Shown: positions 8,462 through 16,361 of the stretch, piece by piece
How positions within the stretch are numbered: the first letter of the stretch is position 1
Layout of the letters: each line of letters starts with the position of its first letter
Assembly (NCBI RefSeq): GCF_900116105.1
Contig: NZ_FPAC01000002.1
Location: forward strand, 336,306-400,305
DNA from: Paenibacillus sp. 453mf
Lineage (GTDB): Bacteria; Bacillota; Bacilli; Paenibacillales; Paenibacillaceae
DNA: 64,000 bases
Direction of reading: 5' to 3'
Program-made: the position numbers and the translations under genes
The notes under the pieces: generated by a model
Databases searched by the model: none
Told to the model about the DNA's origin: nothing
Seen by the model: only the letters and a program-made list of their open reading frames with translations

Positions 8462-10153
8462 GTGTTTGCTGTCAAGAATATTCTGCTGCAGATCCTGCTT
8501 GCAGGAATTACCCCACTTCTCTTTTCGTTATTTATTGGGCACATGAGCAGTCAGGTTAATAATATTAATCTCTCTCATAGGTCAAGGGCTACAGAGAGGC
8601 ATTTACTGCTGGCATGCATGATATCCGTTGTGTTTTGTGTTATTTTCTCTACGACTTTATTTGATTCCCTGTATTTGAATTTAGATACGCTCGCTGTTAC
8701 GTTGGCAATTCTTTATGGAAGCACTTTCGCGGGTCTAATTGTGTCGATTTTTAGCGCGTTATTGTTTGTATTTACAACAGATTTGTGGAATGACCTTTTG
8801 ATCTTTCTTCAATCGGGCATCTTGTTATATCCAATTATGCTGTTGTTGGCAAAACGCTTCAAGCAAGAGAGCCTGGAAGGCAAAAGAAAGCGGTTCCTGA
8901 TCCCATTTGCACTCTTCGCAATGATCAGCATGGCTGCTGCATATGCTTCTTATTTCTCCAAGGTGGATTCGGTTCAAATTGATTTTATCCTATATTCTCT
9001 CGTCTACTCGATATTGTCTCTGATTACAGGACTCGCCATTATTCAATTCGTAGAGCTGCAGTTCGTGCAGCAAGCGCTTGCCTCCGAGATGGAAGCTAAA
9101 CGCAGGCAGTTCATACACCATTCCAATCTAAACACGCAGCTGTTGAACACAATTCCTGTCTCAGTCGTCGCTTTTGATGTCGATGGGCGAATTGTGAATA
9201 TGAATGAACGAATGCTTGATGTGCTGCGCAGAAGAAATCCGGGCATGAATAGTGAGTCTGATATAATCGGCAAGCGCATTGAATCGATCGTCGGACAAGA
9301 GCACGGGTCACGGGTAACAGAGAGAATCCGGATTGCATCGAAGAGTGGAGAAATCTCATCAGAGTACTTGAATGTTGGACCATACATCTTCCATACCTTG
9401 ATTTCACCGGTAAGAGATCCCTATGAAGGAACCCTGATTGGAACCTCGCTCGTGCTTCAGGATATTACTGAGCTTGAGAATCTCCGTAACGAGCTTGCGC
9501 ATATAGAGAGGCTCAGCCTTGTTGGACAAATGGCTGCGAGCATCACACATGAAGTCAGGAATCCAATGGCTGTCGTAAGAGGATTCCTGCAATTAATGCA
9601 TGAGAGAAGTCCCCGGTCGCTTGATCACTATTATCGGATTGTTATGGAAGAATTAGACCGGGCCAACGGAATTATAACTGATTTTTTATCCCTTGCTCAA
9701 AATCGGATCGTCGAGAAGGAAGAAGTTCATTTACATGATATTATCCACGATATGCTCCCGCTGCTAAAGGCTGATGCGAACATGAGGGGGCAGACGGTTA
9801 AGCTTAACTTGAGTGAAAGGATACCTAAATATCATCTGAACTCGAAGGAAATGAAGCAACTGATCTTGAATTTGGCGCGTAACGGTATGGAGGCCATGGA
9901 TAACAAGGGAACACTCTATATCGAGACATCATGTGAGCAGAATCGAATTCTGCTTAGGGTTATAGACGAAGGTCCGGGAATTCCGCCGGCAGTTCAAGAG
10001 AAGCTGTTCGAACCTTTCTATACGACCAAATCGAAGGGCACGGGTCTCGGGCTTGCGTTATGCCGGGGTATTGCGGAACGGCACAATGCTGCCATCCAGG
10101 TGGACTCTGGTGATGGACGAGGCACGATATTCACGGTTGTTTTTAAACTGTAG
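8462..10153 (+). CDS. orphan sporulation-type sensor histidine kinase (KinB-like)
   Basis: A 563-residue membrane kinase. Residues about 5-200 hold six hydrophobic helices of the 5TM-LYT sensor type. A PAS-like segment follows (LLNTIPVSVVAFDVDGRIVN, about 225-330). The phospho-acceptor His is near residue 363 in ITHEVRNPMAVVRGF. The ATPase has an N-box (LILNLARNGMEAM), G1 (DEGPGIPP) and G2 (GTGLGLALCRGI). No response-regulator gene adjoins it, which fits kinases feeding the Spo0F/Spo0B phosphorelay, as KinB does. The start is GTG 8462 behind GAGGAGAG. The upstream 240-base gap is shared with the divergent flavoprotein gene. Confidence 0.87.
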   Translation: MFAVKNILLQILLAGITPLLFSLFIGHMSSQVNNINLSHRSRATERHLLLACMISVVFCVIFSTTLFDSLYLNLDTLAVTLAILYGSTFAGLIVSIFSALLFVFTTDLWNDLLIFLQSGILLYPIMLLLAKRFKQESLEGKRKRFLIPFALFAMISMAAAYASYFSKVDSVQIDFILYSLVYSILSLITGLAIIQFVELQFVQQALASEMEAKRRQFIHHSNLNTQLLNTIPVSVVAFDVDGRIVNMNERMLDVLRRRNPGMNSESDIIGKRIESIVGQEHGSRVTERIRIASKSGEISSEYLNVGPYIFHTLISPVRDPYEGTLIGTSLVLQDITELENLRNELAHIERLSLVGQMAASITHEVRNPMAVVRGFLQLMHERSPRSLDHYYRIVMEELDRANGIITDFLSLAQNRIVEKEEVHLHDIIHDMLPLLKADANMRGQTVKLNLSERIPKYHLNSKEMKQLILNLARNGMEAMDNKGTLYIETSCEQNRILLRVIDEGPGIPPAVQEKLFEPFYTTKSKGTGLGLALCRGIAERHNAAIQVDSGDGRGTIFTVVFKL

Positions 10154-10168
10154 AGATACAGTTTTACA

Positions 10169-10206
10169 CATACGCCGCTTCTTCTTAGGGACAATGGAGG
10201 CGTATG
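10169..10206. repeat. Inverted repeat after kinase gene
   Basis: CATACGCC (10169-10176) and GGCGTATG (10199-10206) form a perfect 8-base stem about 15 bases after the kinase stop. No T run follows, so it may be a weak terminator or an mRNA 3' end rather than a classic one. Confidence 0.4.
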
Positions 10207-10329
10207 TATAGAGTAGGGACTATGGCTGTATAAAGGATAGAAACGAACGTCTGGAGTCATAATAAACATGGCCATCTGTTAGTTAACGGATGGGAATCCT
10301 AATCTTGAAACGAAAAAGGAGAGTTTCCC

Positions 10330-10449
10330 ATGGCAAAAAATGATTCCAAACAACAGGAAATCCAGAAGCAGTCCAACAAGAAAAACCAGAGAGGGCAAGG
10401 TCAAGTCGTTGATAAGAAGCTCGACGGTGACAACTTCCCGGCAACGTAG
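10330..10449 (+). CDS. small hydrophilic protein, 39 residues
   Basis: A short ORF starting at ATG 10330 with AAAAAGGAGA 7-8 bases upstream. It reads MAKNDSKQQEIQKQSNKKN, continues QRGQGQVVDKKL, and ends DGDNFPAT. It is very rich in Lys, Gln and Asn, with no hydrophobic core. Size and composition recall small acid-soluble or other minor spore proteins of Bacilli, but no named family was recognised. It lies alone between the sensor kinase and the bacilliredoxin gene. The strong ribosome site and clean composition support a real gene. Confidence 0.65.
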   Translation: MAKNDSKQQEIQKQSNKKNQRGQGQVVDKKLDGDNFPAT

Positions 10450-10590
10450 GGTTAATGCATGAGATTCATGGCCATTCTTGGTCATACAGATCTTAGATGT
10501 CGCAATTACATCTTCATGTTTGACATGTTCATCCCTTGCGTTCACAACATAGGAATGTATAATAAAAGTTAGTGAAGGAGTGAATAGAAC

Positions 10591-11025
10591 ATGTCAATGT
10601 CTTTTGACCAATACATGAAAGATATGGTTCAACCGATGAGGGACGAACTGACACGCCTCGGTATTGAAGAGCTTCGTACCGTAGAAGAAGTAGAAGCTAA
10701 ACTACCGGGTGCTGAAGGAACTGCGCTTGTTGTTGTCAACTCGGTTTGCGGCTGCGCAGCAGGTCAAGCACGTCCTGGTGTAGCCAGAGCACTTGAGAAT
10801 GAAGTAACCCCTGACCACTTGTTTACGGTGTTTGCAGGTCAGGATAAAGAAGCCACTGCACAGGCTCGTGAATATTTTGCTCCATATCCGCCATCTTCCC
10901 CTTCCATTGCTTTGATGAAGGATGGAGAGCTGGTGCACTTTATCGAGCGTCATCAGATCGAGAATCGTTCCGCTGAAGAAATTGCGGCTGATCTGGTGGG
11001 AGCATTTAATCAGTATTGCAAATAA
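10591..11025 (+). CDS. bacilliredoxin (BrxA/BrxB, YphP/YqiW family)
   Basis: A 144-residue protein of the DUF1094 bacilliredoxin family. These thiol-disulfide proteins remove bacillithiol from mixed disulfides on proteins after oxidative stress. The active-site CxC is seen near residues 52-54 in NSVCGCAAGQARPGV. The thioredoxin-like C-terminus carries the conserved SPSIALMKDGELVHFIERHQIE. The start is ATG 10591 with GAAGGAG upstream. It is a single gene closed by its own terminator. BrxA and BrxB cannot be told apart from sequence memory alone. Confidence 0.93.
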   Translation: MSMSFDQYMKDMVQPMRDELTRLGIEELRTVEEVEAKLPGAEGTALVVVNSVCGCAAGQARPGVARALENEVTPDHLFTVFAGQDKEATAQAREYFAPYPPSSPSIALMKDGELVHFIERHQIENRSAEEIAADLVGAFNQYCK

Positions 11026-11036
11026 GTTAGTTACAT

Positions 11037-11084
11037 AACGCCCCGATTCTTTCGGATTAGCCCCGAAATTACGGGGCGTTTTGG
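11037..11084 (+). terminator. Rho-independent terminator after bacilliredoxin gene
   Basis: AACGCCCCG (11037-11045) pairs with CGGGGCGTT (11072-11080), and a T-rich tail follows. Confidence 0.85.
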
Positions 11085-11135
11085 CTTTTTCCATTATCTA
11101 TACTTACTAATCTATTAGAGACGGGGTGCGTAAAC

Positions 11136-11945
11136 ATGAGTTTGCAAGAGCAAATCATCGCAGAATTACGAGTGAAACCAGAGATCAACGTGGAAGAAGA
11201 AGTTCGGAAACGGGTCAATTTTCTGAAGGAGTACGTCCTTAAGTCCGGCACAAAAGGGCTGCTTATTGCGATCAGCGGCGGTATTGATAGTGCGGTCGCG
11301 ACAGCGCTGTGCAAACAAGCTACGGATGAACTGACAGAGGAGAAGGGTGAAGAATTCAAGACACTGGGCGTGTTCCAGCCATACGGAGAACAAGTGGATA
11401 TTGCTCACAGCTATGCTGTAGCGAAGGCATTTGACCTAAAATATACGGTGGAGACGAATATTGAAGAAGCGGTTAACGAGATTGCTCTTGAAGTAGAGCA
11501 CGGCTTCAAATCTCTTGGAACTCCGCGTCATATGACGCCGCAAGGCAAAGGGAATGTAAAAGCCAGAACCCGTATGGTTGTACAGTATGCACTATCGTTC
11601 GAAATGAATCTGCTCGTTGTGGGAACAGATCATGCATCGGAAGCAATTACGGGCTTCTACACCAAATGGGGCGATGGCGCTGTTGATATCACGCCGCTGA
11701 CTAGCCTTAATAAACGTCAGGTCCGACAAATTGCAGCCTATGTTGGCGTGCCGCAGGAGGTACTGGACAAGGCGCCGACAGCAGGACTATGGGAAGGTCA
11801 GACCGATGAGAAGGAACTTGGCATTACATATGATGACAACAGTGACTACTTAGAAGGCAAGGAGATTAATGCGGAAGCAAGAGAGAAGCTTGAGGCAGCA
11901 TACCTTCGCACAGCACACAAACGGAATGCCATTCCGGGTATCTAA
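11136..11945 (+). CDS. nadE: NH3-dependent NAD synthetase
   Basis: A 269-residue enzyme that converts nicotinic acid adenine dinucleotide, ATP and ammonia to NAD+. The PP-loop SGGIDSAVATALCKQA is near residues 46-62. The substrate loop follows (GTPRHMTPQGKGNVKARTRM), then GTDHASEAITGFYTKWGDGA, and finally PTAGLWEGQTDEKELGI. No glutaminase domain is present, as expected for the bacillar ammonia-dependent type. The start ATG 11136 follows GACGGGGTG. It is monocistronic with a terminator on each side. Confidence 0.96.
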   Translation: MSLQEQIIAELRVKPEINVEEEVRKRVNFLKEYVLKSGTKGLLIAISGGIDSAVATALCKQATDELTEEKGEEFKTLGVFQPYGEQVDIAHSYAVAKAFDLKYTVETNIEEAVNEIALEVEHGFKSLGTPRHMTPQGKGNVKARTRMVVQYALSFEMNLLVVGTDHASEAITGFYTKWGDGAVDITPLTSLNKRQVRQIAAYVGVPQEVLDKAPTAGLWEGQTDEKELGITYDDNSDYLEGKEINAEAREKLEAAYLRTAHKRNAIPGI

Positions 11946-11969
11946 TTAACGGCTGCCTATAAGCAAGAG

Positions 11970-12015
11970 AACCCTCGTAATATGGGACAATTTACTGCCC
12001 TGACGAGGGTTTTTG
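11970..12015 (+). terminator. Rho-independent terminator after nadE
   Basis: AACCCTCG and CGAGGGTT form the stem, followed by a TTTTT tail. Confidence 0.85.
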
Positions 12016-12068
12016 ATTTGTCCATACAACTGATACAATAGATTAGGATATTAAAGGTGGTGAAGTGC

Positions 12069-12461
12069 TTGATCTATGGGATTGGTAACGATGTGCTTGA
12101 AACCGAACGGGTTGTTCGAATTATGAAGGGTGATCATAGTTCCCGATTTCTCAGCCGCGTGCTTACAGAAGAGGAGAGAGCGGTACTCGGTTCGCGTATG
12201 CAGAGTGAGGTTCAATATGTATCCGGAAGGTTTGCGGCGAAGGAAGCCATATCCAAAGCGTTCGGCTGCGGAATCGGGGAGCTGCTGGGCTTCCAGGATA
12301 TTGAGATTTTGCCGAATGAGCTGGGCAAGCCGACTGTGACGATCTCTGGGGCAGCTTGGAAACGGCTTGGACTTAGCGGCGAGCCTGCTTACATGGTTCA
12401 TCTCAGCATCTCGCATCAGCCAAGCGTCGCAGCCGCGTTCGCCATCGTTGAACGGATCTGA
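12069..12461 (+). CDS. acpS: holo-[acyl-carrier-protein] synthase
   Basis: A 130-residue phosphopantetheinyl transferase that moves the 4'-phosphopantetheine arm of CoA onto acyl carrier protein. It begins MIYGIGNDVLETERV, with the Mg-binding Asp. It continues with SGRFAAKEAISKAFG (Mg-binding Glu) and ends HLSISHQPSVAAAFAIVE. An upstream GTG at 12057 is in frame, but AAAGGTGGTG at 12053-12062 then lies within the gene. TTG 12069 sits at correct spacing from it and gives the family N-terminus, so it is preferred. mutY follows after 29 bases. Confidence 0.93.
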   Translation: MIYGIGNDVLETERVVRIMKGDHSSRFLSRVLTEEERAVLGSRMQSEVQYVSGRFAAKEAISKAFGCGIGELLGFQDIEILPNELGKPTVTISGAAWKRLGLSGEPAYMVHLSISHQPSVAAAFAIVERI

Positions 12462-12490
12462 GTAATACAGAATAGGAGATTTATAATCGA

Positions 12491-13645
12491 ATGAATTATA
12501 GTCATGCAAAAAAGTTCTTTAGTACGGAGCTGCTTCATTGGTATATGCAAAATAAGCGCGATCTTCCGTGGCGGCGGCATCGGGACCCTTACTATATATG
12601 GGTGTCGGAGATCATGCTGCAGCAGACAAGGGTGGATACGGTGATTCCGTATTTTCAGCGTTTTATTGAACGGTTCCCGACGATTCAGGATTTGGCAGAG
12701 GCACCTGAGGAAGACGTGCTGAAGCTCTGGGAGGGGCTGGGATATTATTCTCGTGCTCGTAATTTACAGGCAGCTGCAAGACAAGTGATGGAGCAGCATG
12801 GCGGAGAAGTACCGAATCAGAAGGATGCAGTATTTAATCTGAAGGGCGTCGGTCCTTACACGGCAGGCGCGATTCTCAGCATCGCATTTAATCAAGCCCA
12901 GCCTGCTGTGGATGGAAATGTAATGCGAGTGCTGTCACGTTATTTCCTGATTGAAGATGACATTATGAAGGGCAGCACTAGAGTCAAGATGGAGACGCTG
13001 GCGGAGGAGCTCATTTCAGAGGGACGAGCGTCAGATTTCAATCAGGCGTTAATGGAGCTTGGAGCGCTCGTATGTACGCCGAAATCTCCACATTGCCTGA
13101 CTTGTCCGGTGATGGAGATGTGTACGGGACGGATTGAGGGACGGGAAGAGACACTACCTGTGAAGAAAAAGGCTAAGCCCCCTCGTCCTGAACAGCGAAT
13201 TGCTGCCCTCGTTGTCGGCACGGGTGGGAATGAAGGGAAGGTGCTGGTTCGTCAGCGTCCTGCGACCGGCTTGCTGGCCAAGATGTGGGAGCTGCCTCAT
13301 ATGCAGGCATCTGCACCCGGCGAGCTTGCCCATCTGGTTCCTCATGAGCCTGCGATGGATCGGATCGCCGGACATTTGCTTGAGGAGGGCTATCACGTAC
13401 AGCCTAACTCGTTCTGGAGAATGGCCGAGCATACATTTAGCCATATACATTGGAACCTGCAGGTATATCATTGTACGGAGGAGGAAGCTGTGCTGACATC
13501 CTCCCTGGTGGCAGAGCAGGTTGAAGCATACACTGATGAGGGACATTTGTACCGCTGGATCGAGCCGAAGGATATGGATACCATGGCATTTCCGAATGTG
13601 TTTCTGAAATTATTACGAGATTATTTTAATATAGTGAATGAATAA
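12491..13645 (+). CDS. mutY: A/G-specific adenine DNA glycosylase
   Basis: A 384-residue base-excision repair glycosylase that removes adenine paired with 8-oxoguanine. The helix-hairpin-helix is LKGVGPYTAGAILSIAF with catalytic Asp in AVDGNVMRV. The catalytic Glu is in SEIMLQQTRVDTV. The iron-sulfur motif C-X6-C-X2-C-X5-C is complete in VCTPKSPHCLTCPVMEMC. The C-terminal 140 residues form the NUDIX-like 8-oxoG-recognition domain (LLAKMWELPHM). Start ATG 12491 follows TAGGAG. It probably shares a transcript with acpS and ends at a hairpin. Confidence 0.96.
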   Translation: MNYSHAKKFFSTELLHWYMQNKRDLPWRRHRDPYYIWVSEIMLQQTRVDTVIPYFQRFIERFPTIQDLAEAPEEDVLKLWEGLGYYSRARNLQAAARQVMEQHGGEVPNQKDAVFNLKGVGPYTAGAILSIAFNQAQPAVDGNVMRVLSRYFLIEDDIMKGSTRVKMETLAEELISEGRASDFNQALMELGALVCTPKSPHCLTCPVMEMCTGRIEGREETLPVKKKAKPPRPEQRIAALVVGTGGNEGKVLVRQRPATGLLAKMWELPHMQASAPGELAHLVPHEPAMDRIAGHLLEEGYHVQPNSFWRMAEHTFSHIHWNLQVYHCTEEEAVLTSSLVAEQVEAYTDEGHLYRWIEPKDMDTMAFPNVFLKLLRDYFNIVNE

Positions 13646-13654
13646 TAGATGGGA

Positions 13655-13713
13655 AGAGCATCGCCGAGGACCTGGGAGAACCGGATTAACCTTATGGCAG
13701 ATGCTCTTTTTTG
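13655..13713 (+). terminator. Terminator after mutY
   Basis: AGAGCATC (13655-13662) pairs with GATGCTCT (13700-13707), followed by a T run. The loop is long, about 37 bases. Confidence 0.65.
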
Positions 13714-13807
13714 TGGTACGAACCTGGATCTCGGTCTCAAGTGCAGGGGAAGAAACAGTCCTAAGACGGTTCTTGGATATATCCTGATTAGCGTAACCGA
13801 GTATGAG

Positions 13808-13866
13808 AAAAAAAGCAGTCTTAGAGTAAAACGGCGATTGCCGCTTTATTCTAGACTGCTTCTTTA
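13808..13866 (-). terminator. Terminator after sodA (minus strand)
   Basis: On the minus strand AAGCAGTCTAGAATAAAGCGGC is followed by its near-complement and then seven T residues. A separate small perfect inverted repeat, AAACAGCGG-GTA-CCGCTGTTT (13873-13893), lies between it and the sodA stop. Confidence 0.85.
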
Positions 13867-13913
13867 GAAAGTAAACAGCGGGTACCGCTGTTTAACTGCA
13901 GAGGAATTAATTC

Positions 13914-14525
13914 TTATTTCGCTGCAGCGTAACGTTTGTTTACTTCATCCCAGTTGATTACATTCCAGAATGCACCGATGTAGTCAGGGCGTTTGTTTTG
14001 ATATTTCAGGTAGTAAGCATGCTCCCATATATCCAGACCAAGAACTGGAGTCAGGCCTTCGAATACAGGGCTGTCTTGGTTAGGTGTGCTAGTGATTGCC
14101 AGTTTGCCGTCTTTACCGACAACAAGCCATGCCCAGCCGCTGCCGAAACGAGTTGTTGCTGCTTTTGCAAAGTCTTCTTTGAATTTGTCATAGCCGCCAA
14201 GCTCGCTGTCAATTGCTGCAGCGATATCGCCTGTAGGAGCGCCGCCGCCGTTAGGTCCGATGATTTCCCAGAACAGGCTGTGGTTGTAATGACCGCCGCC
14301 GTTGTTACGGACTGCCGTACGGATGCTCTCAGGTACGCTGTTGAGGTCCGCAAGCAGGTCTTCAAGGGATTTCTCTTGAAGCTCAGGAGCGCTTTCCAGA
14401 GCCGCGTTCAGGTTCGTTACATAAGTATTGTGATGGCGATCGTGGTGGATTTCCATCGTTTGAGCGTCGATATGTGGTTCTAATGCATCGTTTGCATAAG
14501 GAAGTGCTGGTAATTTAAATGCCAT
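13914..14525 (-). CDS. sodA: superoxide dismutase [Mn]
   Basis: A 203-residue cytoplasmic superoxide dismutase of the Fe/Mn family. It begins [20 protein letters not shown]. Metal ligands are visible: His in [13 protein letters not shown], His in [11 protein letters not shown], and Asp and His in [19 protein letters not shown]. The [11 protein letters not shown] and GPNGGG segments are typical of the Mn form. On the minus strand AGGAGGAATTTCA precedes the start. A long 516-base gap upstream carries operator-like palindromes. A second, longer SOD is encoded at 20575-21792. Confidence 0.96.
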   Translation of the reverse strand: MAFKLPALPYANDALEPHIDAQTMEIHHDRHHNTYVTNLNAALESAPELQEKSLEDLLADLNSVPESIRTAVRNNGGGHYNHSLFWEIIGPNGGGAPTGDIAAAIDSELGGYDKFKEDFAKAATTRFGSGWAWLVVGKDGKLAITSTPNQDSPVFEGLTPVLGLDIWEHAYYLKYQNKRPDYIGAFWNVINWDEVNKRYAAAK

Positions 14526-15041
14526 AATTGAAATTCCTCCTAAAAAATAAATTAAAGGTTAAATCTTTATCTAGATTTCCCCTCGACACTTATATTAAAC
14601 CTTATTCAGCCTATTTAATCAACATTTTTGTTTGTTAAGTTGTCATAGAAGGTTTTTAACATAACATGAAATTAACAAAACTATCTTGAAACTATATTAC
14701 TGTGTTAACTAGTTTAACACCAAATATACAAAGTTTAGCAATTAAAATGTAAGCGCTTGATATTAAGCGTTTACAGAAGAAAAAGCGTGTTTTCTGGAGC
14801 AAAGTGTGGTTTAATGGACGATGAAGAAGATATATCTCGTTTTTTGTCATATTATCATTTCCTGAACATTTCTGGCTCTCCTTAATAGGCGTGGCAGATG
14901 TTTCGGCCGGCTTTTGCCGGTTTTTCCGTCTGTACATATCATTCTAATATATTCAGATGGATCATCATCGGGTTTTTGGTAAAAAGGGCGTGCCTTTTTT
15001 GTAAAACCTCACTAAAGATAACGAAAAGGGAGATTTAGCAG
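14526..15041. promoter_or_regulatory. Long intergenic region between sodA and a GNAT gene, with palindromes
   Basis: No credible gene is seen in these 516 A/T-rich bases. Two palindromes stand out. GTGTTAA-N5-TTAACAC lies at 14702-14720. At 14748-14775, TGTAAGCGCTT is followed by GATATT and AAGCGTTTACA, an imperfect inverted repeat whose arms resemble CcpA/LacI-family operator halves. Neither is close enough to a start codon to assign a target gene. Confidence 0.45.
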
Positions 15042-15467
15042 ATGAACGTTCGTTCCTTTCAGTTGAGTGACGCAAATGGTGTGACAGAGCTCCTTGCGGC
15101 TGCTTTGTCGGAAGATTGCTTTGAGAACACGATGGGTCCTTTCGCTCGCCAGTTGTCCTGGGATTCAGACCTTATTATGGTTGCTGAGCAGGGTGGGGAG
15201 CTGATCGGTGCTTTAATCGGTACTATTGATCAGAACCATGGTTGTATTTATCGTATTGCAGTTCACCCTGATTTCAGACGTCAAGGTGTTGGAAAAGCCC
15301 TGGTTAAGGCGCTTGAACAACGTTTCCAACAGCGCAAGGTTAGAGGGGTGTGGGTCGCCGGTGACGAGCATAACAAAGCCGCGATGCCGCTGTATGAAGC
15401 AATGGGTTACGGAGCTAGTCAGGTCATGAAGGCATTTCAGAATCTTAGTATTTTGGCACACAGCTAA
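15042..15467 (+). CDS. GNAT N-acetyltransferase
   Basis: A 141-residue single-domain GNAT protein. The acetyl-CoA-binding motif IAVHPDFRRQGVGKALVKALEQR sits near residues 73-95, preceded by the strand GELIGALIGTIDQNHGCIY. A late ALYEAMGY-like segment (MPLYEAMGYGASQVM) closes the fold. Start ATG 15042 follows AAAAGGGAGA. It seems monocistronic, with a hairpin terminator downstream. The substrate is unknown; members of this size often acetylate ribosomal proteins or small amines. Confidence 0.88.
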   Translation: MNVRSFQLSDANGVTELLAAALSEDCFENTMGPFARQLSWDSDLIMVAEQGGELIGALIGTIDQNHGCIYRIAVHPDFRRQGVGKALVKALEQRFQQRKVRGVWVAGDEHNKAAMPLYEAMGYGASQVMKAFQNLSILAHS

Positions 15468-15601
15468 CAAGGCATTTTGAATGCAGTGTATAGGTTTGCT
15501 AGATTGGCGTCTCATGTTCAAGCAATGAACGAGATCAGATATAGAGAGAGAACACGGTTTTATTCTATTTTTTAGTCTAATTTATTTTCAATCCATAATA
15601 G

Positions 15602-15646
15602 GCATATCTTGGCTTCCAATTGCAAATGGAACCGAGATATGCTTTT
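15602..15646 (+). terminator. Terminator after GNAT gene
   Basis: GCATATCTTGG pairs with CCGAGATATGC across a loop that itself holds TTCCA/TGGAA, and a T-rich tail follows. Confidence 0.75.
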
Positions 15647-15694
15647 CTATTCATATGGCATTTTTATATTTTAACCTTGAGGTGATAGAAGCAA

Positions 15695-16279
15695 ATGAGC
15701 CGCGAAATACCGCCAGACATAGAGAATACGGCGACAACATCCTCTTCAGGCTCAACTCTGTCCGGAGAGCTTCTGGATTGGCTTAAGACCATTTTGATTG
15801 CTATCGTACTGATGCTGCTTCTTAATTTGTTTGTCTTCAATATTTCGATTGTTAAGGGCGAATCGATGCAGCCAACCCTTGCTGAACTAGATCGTTTGTT
15901 CATTAATAAGATTGTATATGAATTTGATAAGCCTAAGCGTTACGACGTCGTAGTGCTGCATGATCCAAGCCATACACCTGATCGTAAGGAGTTTCTTGTC
16001 AAAAGAGTTATTGGTATTCCCGGGGAAACGGTAGAAATTCGGGAACACGTACTATATATCAACGAAGAGCCCCAGACGGAACCTTATACAAATACACTAA
16101 TAGAGGATCCGGATTTTGGTCCAGTCAAGCTTGAAGAAGGCCGTTACTTTGTAATGGGAGATAACAGGCATGCAGGTAAGAGCAAGGATAGTCGTTCATT
16201 TGGGAGTGTTTCGGCTGAAGAAATTGTCGGGAAAGCCGAATTTATTTTTTGGCCGATGAGCGATATGAAGAAGCTGTGA
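15695..16279 (+). CDS. type I signal peptidase
   Basis: A 194-residue membrane-anchored serine protease that cleaves signal peptides from exported proteins. The transmembrane anchor is at about residues 28-50 (TILIAIVLMLLLNLFVFN). The catalytic Ser is in VKGESMQPTL near 57 and the Lys in EFLVKRVIGIPGE near 100. The family box GDNRHAGKSKDSRSFGSV follows near 152. It is a SipS/SipT-like bacillar single-anchor enzyme. Start ATG 15695 follows GAGGTGATAG. The window holds several exported proteins that would be its substrates. Confidence 0.95.
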   Translation: MSREIPPDIENTATTSSSGSTLSGELLDWLKTILIAIVLMLLLNLFVFNISIVKGESMQPTLAELDRLFINKIVYEFDKPKRYDVVVLHDPSHTPDRKEFLVKRVIGIPGETVEIREHVLYINEEPQTEPYTNTLIEDPDFGPVKLEEGRYFVMGDNRHAGKSKDSRSFGSVSAEEIVGKAEFIFWPMSDMKKL

Positions 16280-16361
16280 ATTAGAAGGAAAGATTAGGCT
16301 ATACAGTTATATATGTGAGAGCTAAAGGTATTATGAAATTGATTTGATTAGAGGTGATAAT

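Noticed and set aside
10279..10545. An 88-codon minus-strand frame across the small-protein gene
   Set aside because: It has no ribosome site and overlaps the plus-strand 39-residue gene, which has a strong one.
14692..14937. An 81-codon minus-strand frame in the sodA upstream gap
   Set aside because: No ribosome site, no recognisable domain, and it runs through the palindromes.
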